Shown: positions 51,896 through 61,522 of the stretch, in pieces
Layout: every line of letters begins with the position of its first letter
Numbering within the stretch: position 1 is the first letter of the stretch
NCBI GenBank assembly: GCA_029550345.1
Contig: JAKPHK010000068.1
Span: forward strand, 124,001 to 188,000
Source of the DNA: Pseudomonadota bacterium
GTDB taxonomy: Bacteria; Pseudomonadota; Alphaproteobacteria; Sphingomonadales; Sphingomonadaceae
Direction of reading: 5' to 3'
DNA: 64,000 nt
The notes under the pieces: model-generated
Databases searched by the model: none
What the model saw: only the letters and a program-made list of their open reading frames with translations
What the model was told of the DNA's origin: nothing
Position numbers and translations under genes: made by a program

Positions 51896-53126
51896 GACGC
51901 CCCTGCCCTTCCCTGCCGGGTGCAAGCAGATCGGCAAGCGGCGCCAGCGTGGCCTGCCAGCCTAGCTGTTCGACCACAAACCGCCGCGCCGCCTTGCCGA
52001 TGCGCGCCTTGGCCGCTGGATCGCCGAGCAAATCAATCACCCGCCGAGCAAGGTCTTCGTCGCTTTCGGCAATCGACAGATGCTGGCCGTCGCAGGCCGA
52101 AATGCCAGTCGCGGCGCCGGGGGTAAGGACCACCGGCAGCTCCATGGCCATGGCTTCCAGCACCTTATTCTGGACACCGCGCGCGATCTCCAGCGGGACC
52201 AGCGCCAGATCGGCAGCCGCGAGCCAGGTGCGGATATCCGGCACCTCTCCCCAGATGTAGCAATCATTCGCGCCGTGCCGGGCCTTGAGCGACTCTGGCG
52301 GATTTCGTCCGACAACGTGAAAGCTGGCCTCCGGCACCTGCGCCCTGATCAGCGGCATCAGCCTTTCTATCGCGCGCTCAGCGGCGGCGATGTTGGGGGC
52401 ATAGTCCATCTGGCCGGTGAAGATCAGCCTGGGGCCCGGCATCGCCAGCAATCGCGCTTCGGGCGCGGCCACGGCCGGATCGAAGACGGTGCTGTCTATC
52501 CCGTTGCGCAGCGCCCGAACGTCTGCCTTCCCGCGCTGTTCCGGGGCGAGACGGCCACTGAAGAGATCGGCCTCTTCCTGAGAGACGAACAGGCAGCAAT
52601 CGGACCGCACGGCAAGGCGCGCTTCCTCGGCCTTGAGCAAGCGCCCCTCGCGCAAGTCGATCCAGGCCCGCGGCCCGGAACCCGCCGCGCCATAGGCTTC
52701 GAATTTTGCGGAATCGACATCGACCAGATCGGTAATCACCCGGCCGGAAAACCGGGCGGGCACATATTGCCCCATCTGCCCCGAGAAAGCGTAGATGGCG
52801 CTGATATCGCGCTCTTTCAGCACGCGCTCGACATATGCGGCGATCCGGGACGAATGAAACGCCGCAAGGCTTACGGGCTGGCCGCGCAACAAGGCCTCGG
52901 CCCCGGCCAGAGCCAGTGGCTTGGTCCGGCGCACCAGGCAGTGACTGGCCGCAAGGCCGGCCAATACAGGTTCCTGCGCCAGATCGGCCGCGCTTTCGGC
53001 AAAGGTCGCAACGTGAACCGGACCGAGCCCGGACAGATGGCGCAGCACGTGGCTTGAACGGATCTTGTCGCCCCGATCGGGCGGAAACGGCATCCGGTGG
53101 GCTAGGAACAGGACCTCGCCACTCAC
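51885..53126 (-). CDS. XrtA-locus glycosyltransferase (TIGR03087-type)
   Basis: A 413-residue glycosyltransferase of the GT-B, group 1 family. The N-terminal LFLAHRMPFPPDRGDKIRS segment and C-terminal EAMAMELPVVLTPGAATGI and QHLSIAESDEDLARRV segments are typical of family 1 enzymes. It resembles the glycosyltransferases that stand beside exosortase A. The GTG start at 53126 overlaps the FemAB stop as GTGA. The sugar donor and acceptor are unknown. Confidence 0.87.
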   Translation of the reverse strand: MSGEVLFLAHRMPFPPDRGDKIRSSHVLRHLSGLGPVHVATFAESAADLAQEPVLAGLAASHCLVRRTKPLALAGAEALLRGQPVSLAAFHSSRIAAYVERVLKERDISAIYAFSGQMGQYVPARFSGRVITDLVDVDSAKFEAYGAAGSGPRAWIDLREGRLLKAEEARLAVRSDCCLFVSQEEADLFSGRLAPEQRGKADVRALRNGIDSTVFDPAVAAPEARLLAMPGPRLIFTGQMDYAPNIAAAERAIERLMPLIRAQVPEASFHVVGRNPPESLKARHGANDCYIWGEVPDIRTWLAAADLALVPLEIARGVQNKVLEAMAMELPVVLTPGAATGISACDGQHLSIAESDEDLARRVIDLLGDPAAKARIGKAARRFVVEQLGWQATLAPLADLLAPGREGQGRHAA

Positions 53127-54199
53127 GCCAGACCCCGCGCGATGTGCGGCCCGATCAGGTTCGCGATCGGCAGCGGTAGGCGCTTCCACAGTTCGATCTT
53201 GGCCGAATGGCTGGCGCTGGTCGGATCGGCATCGCGGGCCGGTGCGCCCGGCGCGGTCCAGCTGGCATAGCCCAGCGGTTCAGGCTCAAAACCCCAGTTT
53301 TTCTTGAAATCGTGCGCCCCGCTGCCGGTCTTGGAGCGGCCGAAATCAAACCGATCGCAGCCGCGCCGCCGGGCGTGGAGCATCAGTTCGTAATACATCC
53401 GGTCGTTCGCCCGCAGTCGCCGGGCATCCCAGGTGCCACCGCCCCAATAGGGCATCACCGCGCCCTTGTGGTAAAGCGAAAGCACGCTGGCGACCGGCTT
53501 GCCCTGATGCTGCACGGTCAGCACATCGGCATCGCTGCCAAAGTCGTCGAGCACGGCATCGAACAGGCTGCGCGGGAATACCGGCGTGCCCAGATTGCGG
53601 ACGCTTTCGGCATAGACAGCATAGTGCGCGGCGCGATCTTGCGGTCCGCTGCCGACCGAAATCTCCAGATCGGCGGCCAGCCCCTTGCGGACTTCGGCGC
53701 GCTGTTTACGCGGGATCCAGCTGAGCTGCGCCTCATCGTCAGCGGCGAGCGGGGCAACGAAACCGCAGTGCGAGTCGTGCCGGATTTTCCAGCCGCTACG
53801 GACCCCGGGCAGCATCCCGCCGCGTAATTCGATCGCGGGACAGGAATGGCGCAGCGCCAGTTCCTTGGCCGCTTCAAGCAGCACTTCACCGGCACTGACA
53901 TCACAGGCCAGAATACCACCACCAACACCGAACCCGCTTGAAACCAGCACCCGCCCGAACAGCGGCGAATGTGCCTCGATCAGCGGAAGGTATGCCGCCA
54001 GTTCACCTTGTCGTTCAGCGACCAGTGCAAGCGCCTTGTTGCCGGTTCCACGGGCTACCGCCGCCAGCCAGGTCGGGCGGTGAAACGGGGTGGCTTCAGG
54101 CTGCTCAGATACAAAGCGCTCAAGCCGCGCGAACTCGTGCGGGTCGCGCAGATCAGCCGCGCGCGGGGACAGGGCCGCTGGTTTGAACGGCGCGTTCAT
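53123..54199 (-). CDS. FemAB-like N-acyltransferase of the XrtA locus
   Basis: A 358-residue GNAT-fold protein of the FemAB/CelD type. Recognisable parts are an N-terminal PFHRPTWLAAVARGTGNK region, a middle EVRKGLAADLEISV region, a C-terminal acetyltransferase-like segment NDRMYYELMLHARRRGCDRF, and the ending FKKNWGFEPEP. It may transfer an aminoacyl or acyl group to the polysaccharide. I use MNAPFKPAALSP at 54199, which overlaps the deacetylase stop as ATGA; longer in-frame readings run into that gene. Confidence 0.85.
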   Translation of the reverse strand: MNAPFKPAALSPRAADLRDPHEFARLERFVSEQPEATPFHRPTWLAAVARGTGNKALALVAERQGELAAYLPLIEAHSPLFGRVLVSSGFGVGGGILACDVSAGEVLLEAAKELALRHSCPAIELRGGMLPGVRSGWKIRHDSHCGFVAPLAADDEAQLSWIPRKQRAEVRKGLAADLEISVGSGPQDRAAHYAVYAESVRNLGTPVFPRSLFDAVLDDFGSDADVLTVQHQGKPVASVLSLYHKGAVMPYWGGGTWDARRLRANDRMYYELMLHARRRGCDRFDFGRSKTGSGAHDFKKNWGFEPEPLGYASWTAPGAPARDADPTSASHSAKIELWKRLPLPIANLIGPHIARGLA

Positions 54200-55068
54200 G
54201 CCGCCAGATCCACGGCCAGCGCAGCCTCGCGGTGCGCCAGCAGGTCCATTCGGCCCCAGGCGAACTCGCGGACCAGCTGGTTCAGCTTGTCCGCCATGAC
54301 CGAGAGGTTGGTATAGTGCCTGACCCGCGAGCGGATCGAGGCATTGGGAACCCGGGGCTGATCGGGATCGATCTCCCACGGGTGGAAATAGAACACCGCC
54401 GGCCTGCGGTCTTCCCGATTGACCTGGCGGATCGCCCAGCGCGAAAAGCCATAGGGCAGGACCCGGAAAAAGCCCCCTCCCCCCGCTGCCAGCCGCCGCC
54501 CGGCAAAGTGCGCGGTGGTGACCGGAATCTCGATCAGATCCGACCACGGCAGCGGCTTGAAGGCAAACCGCGGTGCCTCACGCCAGCCGTAATGATCGTG
54601 AACGATCGGCGCGACCGAACTGGAATATTCAAAGCCCTGCTCAGCCAGCGCCATATAGGCCCAGGGCGTGCGGCTATCGATCGAAAAGCTGGGCGCGCGG
54701 TAGCCGGTGATGCGCTGGCCGCCGGCATCCTCAAGCACCTTTTTTGAGCGCTCAAGATCGGCCGAAAAACCTGCCTTGTCGAACCGAAACACCCGCTCGT
54801 GATCCCAGCCGTGGCTGGCCAGCTCGTGCCCCTGTTCAACGATCCGGCGCATCAGCGCGCCATGGCGCTGGGCCACCCAACCGAGGGTAAAGAACGTCGC
54901 CTTGACTTCAGCCGCCGCGAACATTTCAAGGATTAGATCGCAGTTGCGCTCAACCCGGCTGCCAAGCGAATCCCAGTTCCCCCGATCGATCACCCCTTCA
55001 AAGGCGCCGACCTGGAACCAGTCCTCGACATCGACCGAAAGACCATTGACCACACCCGGGAGAGCCAT
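54196..55068 (-). CDS. XrtA-system polysaccharide deacetylase
   Basis: A 290-residue carbohydrate esterase family 4 protein. The metal-binding region SVDVEDWFQV at the N-terminus contains the conserved Asp pair, ASHGWDHERVF holds the His residues, and TGYRAPSFSI and FYFHPWEIDP motifs follow. This matches the deacetylases beside exosortase A, which remove N-acetyl groups from the polymer. It lies 22 bases after the ATPase gene and overlaps FemAB as ATGA. No signal peptide is evident. Confidence 0.91.
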   Translation of the reverse strand: MALPGVVNGLSVDVEDWFQVGAFEGVIDRGNWDSLGSRVERNCDLILEMFAAAEVKATFFTLGWVAQRHGALMRRIVEQGHELASHGWDHERVFRFDKAGFSADLERSKKVLEDAGGQRITGYRAPSFSIDSRTPWAYMALAEQGFEYSSSVAPIVHDHYGWREAPRFAFKPLPWSDLIEIPVTTAHFAGRRLAAGGGGFFRVLPYGFSRWAIRQVNREDRRPAVFYFHPWEIDPDQPRVPNASIRSRVRHYTNLSVMADKLNQLVREFAWGRMDLLAHREAALAVDLAA

Positions 55069-55090
55069 CGCGACCTGCTCCTGATCCCGA

Positions 55091-56281
55091 TCAGGCCGCA
55101 GCGCGGCTGGCGTCGTCGGCTTCGATCCACTCGATCAGCATGGTCAGGGTGTGACGGATCGTGCGCTCCTGCTCCAGCATCTTGGTCTCGATCCCGGCCA
55201 GCTTGGCCTCCACTGCGGCAAGGGCGGCATTGTCCACCCCGGCTGCCGCCGGAACCGCCGGAGCCTCATCGCGCTCGTTGGCCAGCTCGATAACGGCCTG
55301 TTGCAGTTCCGCGATCTGGGCGTCACGCTCTGCCAGCAGGGCCTGAAGCTGGGCCATTGCCACGGCATCGACCGGAACCGCCGGAGCGGCAACCGGCACG
55401 GGCGGCACCTCGGGCTGCGCGACCGGGGCGGGAGCCGCCTGCCGCTCTACCTTCTTCAGCTGCAAGGTCCCGTCCAGCTCAAGCTCGTCCAGCACCTGGG
55501 TCAGCATCGCCCCGTCGATCCGGTTGCGCTGCTCGACCGCGCCGAGCAGCATCAGCCGGTTGCAGATCTGGTTGATCCGGCGCGGAACCCCGCCCGAAGC
55601 CTCATACAGCACGGTATAGACGCGCTGATCGAACTTGGGATTGCCGGTCCAGCCGACGCATTTCAGGCGGTGCTCGATATAGGGCTGAACCTCGGCCAGC
55701 TCCATCGCCTCAAGGTGGTGGGCCGCGATCACACGCTGGCGCAGCTGCTCCAGCTGGGGGTGATCCTGAATCGTTTCGCGAAATTCCGGCTGACCCAGCA
55801 GCAGGGTTTGCAGCAGCGGGTGCGCGCCAAGCTGGAAGTTGGACAGCATCCGCAGTTCTTCCAGCGCCTCGATCGCCAGGTTCTGGCTTTCGTCCACCAC
55901 CAGCAGGCAGCGGCGGCCCGCGCGGGCTTCATCGTGCAGGAAAGCTTCGATCGCCCCCAGCGCCGAGGCCTTGTCGTGCCCATCGACGATCAGGCCAAAG
56001 GCCTGGGCGACGACGTGAACCAGCTCTTCGCCATCCAGTTTCGAGGTGACGATCTGCGCGGCGGTCAGCCGGGCCGGATCGATCGTCGCCATCAGATGCG
56101 CAACCAGCGTTGACTTACCCGCGCCGACTTCACCGGTGATCACCACGAAGCCTTCGCCCTGCGCCAGCCCGTAAGAGAGGTAGGACAGCGCCTTGCGATG
56201 CGTCAGGCTCTCAAAATAGAACGCCGGATCGGGGGTCAGCTGGAACGGCCGGCCGGTAAGTCCGTAATAGTCGTTGAACAT
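55091..56281 (-). CDS. XrtA-system-associated ATPase (ExeA/TIGR03015 type)
   Basis: A 396-residue ATPase. Walker A is GEVGAGKST (residues 50-58); Walker B is RCLLVVDESQN. The N-terminal ATPase domain (about 1-275) is followed by a Pro/Ala/Val linker and a coiled-coil-like region (about 320-390) with repeats of Leu and Glu. Such ATPases are part of exosortase A loci and resemble ExeA of secretion systems. It probably powers assembly or export, but this is inference. Confidence 0.88.
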   Translation of the reverse strand: MFNDYYGLTGRPFQLTPDPAFYFESLTHRKALSYLSYGLAQGEGFVVITGEVGAGKSTLVAHLMATIDPARLTAAQIVTSKLDGEELVHVVAQAFGLIVDGHDKASALGAIEAFLHDEARAGRRCLLVVDESQNLAIEALEELRMLSNFQLGAHPLLQTLLLGQPEFRETIQDHPQLEQLRQRVIAAHHLEAMELAEVQPYIEHRLKCVGWTGNPKFDQRVYTVLYEASGGVPRRINQICNRLMLLGAVEQRNRIDGAMLTQVLDELELDGTLQLKKVERQAAPAPVAQPEVPPVPVAAPAVPVDAVAMAQLQALLAERDAQIAELQQAVIELANERDEAPAVPAAAGVDNAALAAVEAKLAGIETKMLEQERTIRHTLTMLIEWIEADDASRAAA

Positions 56282-56304
56282 CGTCTTCTTCCCTTCCGAG
56301 CCGA

Positions 56305-58047
56305 TCAGAACGAATACCGGACGCCGACCATTGCCTGGGCGGTCCAGATATCCTGAAGCAGCTCGCGATTGACCCCTTCGACACCAACGGCCGCGCTGGC
56401 CGAAAGGTTGCGGGTGAGCGAGCGGTAATAGGCGGCAGTTGCCCCATAGGCCGAGACATCGCCAGCGAGAGAATCTCCGCTTTGGTACCAGTTGGCCCAG
56501 ATATTGGTGCCAAAGCTGGAATTGCGGTCGATCCGTCCGTTGAGATAGGCCGAAACCCAGTAGTTCTCGTCGATCACGCCATTGGCACTGGCAAGGACGG
56601 TGCCGGGCGCGGCGATGAACGTGCGGCGGTTGTAACCGCCGCCAATCCCGTACTGCAGCACGCCCGAAGTGACCCCGAAGGTGGCCAGCACACCGCGTCC
56701 CCGGAATACCGAGGAGCTGACCGAAGCCAGCGCGCCGTTAAGGCAGGTTCCCTGCCCCTCCGTCACCGCGCCGGTCGCCACAACGCAGGTGCCCAGATCG
56801 CCGGTCAGCGGATTGTGGATCGCGTCGAACTGGGTCGGCAGTGCCGCCAGCTGGTTGTTGAGCAGCCCGCCAAAGCCGGTAACGTTATCATAGACCGAGA
56901 CATTCAGGCTCATCCGCGAATTGGGCGCATAAGCGAAGCTGCCGAAATAGGTGGTCGAACCGTACCGCCGCCCGACGTGGGCCTCAAGCGCGGTGCGCGA
57001 GCTTGGCCGCCAGATCAGCCCGGCATCCCAGATCAGGCCATCGGCCTCATAGGCGATCTGGCGCGGCTGGCTTTTGTCGGTGAGATAGCGTCCGTTGCTG
57101 TCGATCACCGGCAGGCCGCTGAGGGTATCGATCACCGCATCACGGTGCGAAATCTTGACGTCTTCATAGCCGATCCCGGCCACCACGGCGAGGTCCGCGC
57201 CAAGCGGAACGGTAATATCGCCGCGCACGTGCTTGTCATCGATCCGCTGATCGAGATTGGATACATCTTCGCGGTTCCAGCCCGCACCTATGCCAACGCC
57301 GATCGGAAGAACCGTCCCGGCCTTGAACCCGGCGTGCAGCGCAGCGTTGTGGACCGTGCCTTCGTCGTAAACGTCAATCGGGTTCTGCCCGGGCACGACG
57401 ACCAGCGAATTGGGCGCTTCGACACGGTTGTAGCCGAACCGGTAATGCCCTTCGACCAGCAGTTCACCCATATGGGTGCGCAGCGACGGGCCGAGATAGG
57501 CGCCGTAAACCTGCGAGGTGGAATTGCCCTCGAACCCGTTCAGCGCGGCGCCGTTGTTCTCCACGCTCATCCGCGCGGCCATGGCCCCGGCTTCAAAGGT
57601 CAGCGCCTGGGGCACGATCCCGATCGAGCCGCGCGCGATCCCACTCACCACGTCGCTGTCGGGCACGCGGTTGCTGCCATAGCCGAAGCGGCGCTCATAA
57701 CGGACTGCCACGGCGCCCTGGCTGTTGCGGCCGGCGATGCTGGCGTCCAGCCCGGCGGCCAGCGCGGTGTAGGTCAACACTTCGCTGCCGGGCGAAAGCT
57801 CGGCGGTGACGACCTGCTGCGCCTCGATATAGGGCGTGACCTTGACCTTCTTGGTCCGGATCCGGGCGCTGGGCGCATCACCATCGCTGTCGCCATCGTC
57901 GGTATCGCCGCTGTCGGCAGAGCCGCCAGAGTTTCCGGCGCCAGTCACGTCGCCATAGGCAAGGCTTTGGGCATGGGCCAGGCCCGGCACACCGGCACCG
58001 CAGCAGATCGCCAGCAAGGCAAGATTCTTAAAGAGGCGCGACTTCAT
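56305..58047 (-). CDS. XrtA-system outer-membrane protein (TIGR03016-type)
   Basis: A protein of about 580 residues with a signal peptide (MKSRLFKNLALLAICCGAG). The mature part has many alternating beta-strand segments with aromatic residues, suggesting an outer-membrane beta-barrel, and an N-terminal Ser/Asp/Gly-rich linker. It is likely the outer-membrane polysaccharide channel or a partner of it. I prefer the ATG at 58047, which has GGGGGA about 6 bases upstream; the ATG at 58053 overlaps the kinase stop as ATGA but has no room for a ribosome-binding site. Confidence 0.83.
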   Translation of the reverse strand: MKSRLFKNLALLAICCGAGVPGLAHAQSLAYGDVTGAGNSGGSADSGDTDDGDSDGDAPSARIRTKKVKVTPYIEAQQVVTAELSPGSEVLTYTALAAGLDASIAGRNSQGAVAVRYERRFGYGSNRVPDSDVVSGIARGSIGIVPQALTFEAGAMAARMSVENNGAALNGFEGNSTSQVYGAYLGPSLRTHMGELLVEGHYRFGYNRVEAPNSLVVVPGQNPIDVYDEGTVHNAALHAGFKAGTVLPIGVGIGAGWNREDVSNLDQRIDDKHVRGDITVPLGADLAVVAGIGYEDVKISHRDAVIDTLSGLPVIDSNGRYLTDKSQPRQIAYEADGLIWDAGLIWRPSSRTALEAHVGRRYGSTTYFGSFAYAPNSRMSLNVSVYDNVTGFGGLLNNQLAALPTQFDAIHNPLTGDLGTCVVATGAVTEGQGTCLNGALASVSSSVFRGRGVLATFGVTSGVLQYGIGGGYNRRTFIAAPGTVLASANGVIDENYWVSAYLNGRIDRNSSFGTNIWANWYQSGDSLAGDVSAYGATAAYYRSLTRNLSASAAVGVEGVNRELLQDIWTAQAMVGVRYSF

Positions 58048-58049
58048 GG

Positions 58050-59150
58050 TCATCCCCCGTATCCATAGTAAGAGCCGAAGCGGCGACCGCTCGGGCTGAA
58101 GTGAACGGCGTTCAGCAAAAGCTGAATGTTCGGGCAGGCCGAAAGCAGCGAGATCGCGTCTTCAAGCGCGCCCTGTCCGGTCCGGTCGGCCCGGGCGACC
58201 AGAACCGCCTGGCCGACATATTTGGCCAGTTCCGCCGCGGGCGATGCGGCAAGGGCTGGCGGCGAATCGAAAATCACGATGCGGTGCGGCGCGCCCTGGG
58301 TCAGGCGTTCCAGCACGGCAGCGGTGCGCGAGGATGAAAGGTACTCGCTGTCAGAAGTGGTCGCACTTCCGGCGGGCAGCACCCACAGCCCGGGAATATC
58401 AGTCCCGATCACGCAATCGGCAACATCGATATCGGGATTGGACAAGGCGTCCATCAACCCCGGACCGCCCGGCAGGCCAAGCATCGAAAGCACCGAAGGC
58501 TTGGCGAAATCGGCATCGACCAGCAGGACTTCGCTTTCCTTTTCGGCCGCGATCGCCAGAGCCAGATTAACCGAGGTAAAGCTCTTGCCCTCACCCGGAT
58601 GCGGCGAGCAGATCAGGATCCGCTGTGCAGCCGAACCCATGCCCTGCTGGCCAAGCTGACCGGCATTGTAGAGCAGCTGCCGCTTGATGATGCGAAACTC
58701 CTCCAGCAGCGCGGTGACGCTGCTTTCGGGCACGATCAGGCCCTGATCGCGCAGGTGCTGGCGGTTGACGGTGTGCTTTTCACCCCGGAAGCGGACCGGG
58801 ACGGCGACGGGCGCCGGAACCTTGCCGGTCGGCGCGGGCGCGATCACTTCGGGTTCGACCACTTCGGGCGCGGCCTCGGCGATCGGCTCAGGGCGCGGGG
58901 CGGGCTTCGGCTCGGGCGCGGCGGCGGCTTCGGCCACCGGCGAGATTTCAGCCTCTTCCACCACTTCGTCGGCGCGGCGATAGCGGCGGCGCTTGGAAGG
59001 CGGCGGAACCAGGTTTTCCGGGATCGGGGCCGGGGCGAGTTTGACCAGATCGTAATTGCGGACAACCCGCTCGATCAGCGTCGCCGCGTCCTTCTTCACT
59101 TCGGCCTCGGCCTCGGTTTCAGGCAGGGGGATCTTGGTTTGCTTGGTCAT
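58050..59150 (-). CDS. XrtA-system tyrosine autokinase (BY-kinase, TIGR03018-type)
   Basis: A 366-residue cytoplasmic kinase. Walker A is HPGEGKS, a Walker A'-like VLLVDADFAKP follows, and Walker B is VIFDSPPAL. The C-terminus has a short Tyr cluster (FGSYYGYGG) for autophosphorylation. Residues 1-140 form a disordered Pro/Glu/Ala-rich extension ahead of the kinase core. It should act with the separate chain-length protein, as split kinases do in exosortase A loci, and control polymer length. The start has GAGAGGGATCAA before it. Confidence 0.9.
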   Translation of the reverse strand: MTKQTKIPLPETEAEAEVKKDAATLIERVVRNYDLVKLAPAPIPENLVPPPSKRRRYRRADEVVEEAEISPVAEAAAAPEPKPAPRPEPIAEAAPEVVEPEVIAPAPTGKVPAPVAVPVRFRGEKHTVNRQHLRDQGLIVPESSVTALLEEFRIIKRQLLYNAGQLGQQGMGSAAQRILICSPHPGEGKSFTSVNLALAIAAEKESEVLLVDADFAKPSVLSMLGLPGGPGLMDALSNPDIDVADCVIGTDIPGLWVLPAGSATTSDSEYLSSSRTAAVLERLTQGAPHRIVIFDSPPALAASPAAELAKYVGQAVLVARADRTGQGALEDAISLLSACPNIQLLLNAVHFSPSGRRFGSYYGYGG

Positions 59151-59160
59151 TTGATCCCTC

Positions 59161-60675
59161 TCAGGCCACCATGCTGCGCTGGATCATCTCCAGCGAAAGC
59201 AACAGAACGAAGACCCCGCCCAGGGCGGCAGTGGCGGCGTAGAACCAGGTCAGGCGCTTGCGCCGCAGCGCGCGGGCACCATCGGTCAGAGTCTGGCTGA
59301 CGGCGCCAAGCACTGGCAGTCCCAGCGTCCGTTCAAGTTTGGCCGTGGTTGCAAAGGTTGAGCGCAGCTGGCCCACCGCAAAGGCGGCAGCGGCACCGGC
59401 GCCCAGCCCGGCGATCAGAACGCCGAACAGCAGCAGCGGGCGGTTGGGTGCAACCGGGCTGCGCGGGGTGCTGGGCGGATCGATCACCTGGAACTTCACC
59501 GAACTGTGCTCGGTTTCGACCTGACCGCGCAGGCGCAGCTCCTCACGGTCCTGCAGCAGCTTGTCGTACTGCTGCTTGAGCACGTCGTAATCGCGGTTGA
59601 TCCGCTGCTGCTCGGCCAGCGCTTCCGGATTGGAGAACTGCTGCGCGGTGACCTGGCTGAGTTCGGCCTGCACCGCGGCGCGGCGCGCGGTCAGCGCCTG
59701 AACATTGGCCTGACGTTCGGCCTTGATCGATTCGAGCGAGGCATAGGCCGGATTGGGCTGTCCGGCGGGGCCGCTCTCTCCGGCAGCGGCCTGCTTCAGC
59801 ATATTGACCTGATTGCGGGCAGCGATCACGTCGGGGTGGTTCTCGGTCAGGCCGCGGGCACGCAGCGAATTGAGCTGCGCCTGGGCATCGCTGAGCGCGC
59901 CGCGCGCACCCCCGGCAGAGGTCCCGGCCAGGGTCTTGGGCGTTCCGGCCAGTTGGCCGTTGATCGCCGCCAGCGCGCTTTGCGCGGCGGCCAGATCAGC
60001 ATCGATCCCGCGAAGTTCGGCACGCAGTGCCTCAACCCGCTGGATCGGCGAAGTGCCGCCCTTGGCCAGGGCAGGATTAGCGGCTTCAAAGGCCAGGCGC
60101 TTCTGCTCGGCCGCCTCAAGCTCCTTCTGGCGCTGGGCCAGCTGCTGATCCATGAAATCGAGCGAGGAGCTGACCTCACCCTTGTTCCCGGCAAGGTTTT
60201 CCTCGCGGAAGATGTCGATCAGCTTCTGCACAACCGCCTGCGCGATCTTGGCGTTGGCGGCATCGGAGCGTCCGCCATCGCCATAGCTGGCGGTGATTTC
60301 GAACAGGTTGTCCTTGGTGCTCTCGATCTTGATCTTCTTGCCCAGCCCGGCAATCGCGCCTTCCATCTGCTTGGGATCGGTGATCCCCGCGCCGATTTCG
60401 GTGCCGCGGATCACCTTCTCAAGATTGACCGAGCTGGTCAGGGTCTGCTGGACCCGCTCAATGTCGCGCTTGTTGCTGGTGGGAACGCCGGTCACGTCGG
60501 ACAGGACGTCTTCCAGCTTCACGAAGATCCGGGCCTTCGATTCATAGCTGTTGGGGATCATCCCCACCACCAGCCAACCGAGCAGGCAAACCGCCCAGGC
60601 CACGGCCAGCGCCAGCCAGCGGCGGTGCCAGACGGTGAAGATCGCAGCGCGGATTTCATCGAAAATGTTGTTCAT
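59161..60675 (-). CDS. XrtA-system chain-length determinant (Wzz/TIGR03007-type)
   Basis: A 504-residue inner-membrane protein. N- and C-terminal helices (about residues 16-37 and 423-443, with a further segment near 475-498) bracket a large periplasmic coiled-coil. Conserved parts are VGMIPNSYESKARIFVKL near the N-terminus and VIDPPSTPRSPVAPNRPLLL before the membrane helix. It sets polysaccharide chain length with the kinase. The long coiled-coil region is rich in Ala, Gln and Glu. Confidence 0.92.
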   Translation of the reverse strand: MNNIFDEIRAAIFTVWHRRWLALAVAWAVCLLGWLVVGMIPNSYESKARIFVKLEDVLSDVTGVPTSNKRDIERVQQTLTSSVNLEKVIRGTEIGAGITDPKQMEGAIAGLGKKIKIESTKDNLFEITASYGDGGRSDAANAKIAQAVVQKLIDIFREENLAGNKGEVSSSLDFMDQQLAQRQKELEAAEQKRLAFEAANPALAKGGTSPIQRVEALRAELRGIDADLAAAQSALAAINGQLAGTPKTLAGTSAGGARGALSDAQAQLNSLRARGLTENHPDVIAARNQVNMLKQAAAGESGPAGQPNPAYASLESIKAERQANVQALTARRAAVQAELSQVTAQQFSNPEALAEQQRINRDYDVLKQQYDKLLQDREELRLRGQVETEHSSVKFQVIDPPSTPRSPVAPNRPLLLFGVLIAGLGAGAAAAFAVGQLRSTFATTAKLERTLGLPVLGAVSQTLTDGARALRRKRLTWFYAATAALGGVFVLLLSLEMIQRSMVA

Positions 60676-60700
60676 CGTCTGCCCCCGAGGCGCCCCTTCC

Positions 60701-61345
60701 TCAGAATGTGCTTTCGGGGATGATGATGACGTCGCCCGGCATCAGCATCACATTGGCGCGGCTGTCTCCCTTCTTGAGGAGATCGCCCAGACGGATCGAA
60801 TATTCCTTCTGCCGCCCGGTGGCCTTGTCGAAGCGGATCAGCTTGGCCCGGTTTCCGGCGGCAAATTCACTCAGCCCGCCAACCGCGATCATCGCGTCGA
60901 GCAGGGTCATATTGGCGCGGTAAGGCAGCGAAGCAGGCTTTTCGGTCGCGCCGACGATCCGCACCTGCTGGCTGTAGGTTCCGGCAAACTTGTTGACGAT
61001 CACCGACACCAGCGGGTCCTGGATGTACTGCGAAAGTTGCAAAGTGATATCGTCGGCCAGCATCTTGGGGGTCTTGCCCACGGCCGGCATATCGGTGATC
61101 AGCGGGGTCGTGATCCGCCCGTCGGGGCGGACCTGAACCTTGGCGCCCAGTTCCGGGTTGCGCCACACGAAGATCGTCAATTCATCAAGCGGACCAATGA
61201 TATAGTCTTCACCCGGCCCTTCCTGCATCGCCACGAATGAGGCGGGCGGAAGCTGCGGACCGCTCGCGCCGCCGGCACAGCCGGTCAGCATCAGGCTCAG
61301 CATCGCGCTGCTGGCCAGAAGACGCGAGAAAGGGTTGTTCGGCAT
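60701..61345 (-). CDS. XrtA-system polysaccharide export lipoprotein
   Basis: A 214-residue protein with a lipoprotein signal (lipobox LTGC). The mature part matches the Wza/Poly_export domain: PDGRITTPLITDM, followed by an SLBB-like region (QVRIVGATEKPASLPYRA, MLMPGDVIIIPES). It probably forms the outer-membrane exit with the barrel protein. The start at 61345 has GAGG 9 bases upstream. The first gene of the downstream operon. Confidence 0.92.
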   Translation of the reverse strand: MPNNPFSRLLASSAMLSLMLTGCAGGASGPQLPPASFVAMQEGPGEDYIIGPLDELTIFVWRNPELGAKVQVRPDGRITTPLITDMPAVGKTPKMLADDITLQLSQYIQDPLVSVIVNKFAGTYSQQVRIVGATEKPASLPYRANMTLLDAMIAVGGLSEFAAGNRAKLIRFDKATGRQKEYSIRLGDLLKKGDSRANVMLMPGDVIIIPESTF

Positions 61346-61522
61346 CGGGCATTTCCTCTTTGAGGCGCCGCGCCGCAGGCCGGGCAATGCCCTTCCCGAT
61401 CAGCGACCCGGCTGTTCACCGTCCGCTATCGGAAAAAAGGGTGAATATTGCGTTAGCCCTATGTGCAGATTGTGTGTTCACCCGGATGGGGTCCCAGATT
61501 GGGACAAGCCGGAATGTGGTTG
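61346..61522 (-). promoter_or_regulatory. Promoter region of the XrtA export operon with operator-like repeats
   Basis: This 177-base stretch separates the decarboxylase gene from the export gene. GTCCCA (61491-61496) and TGGGAC (61500-61505) form a 6-3-6 palindrome. GGGTGAA (61439-61445) and TTCACCC (61477-61483) form a 7-base inverted repeat 31 bases apart. TGGTTGTTAAACCA (61517-61530) has 5-base arms and includes the decarboxylase stop. No sigma-54 -24/-12 element was found. Confidence 0.45.

Noticed and set aside
54200..54547. N-terminal extension of the FemAB-like protein by about 116 residues
   Set aside because: It would lie entirely inside the deacetylase gene; the ATG at 54199 gives the ATGA overlap and family start.
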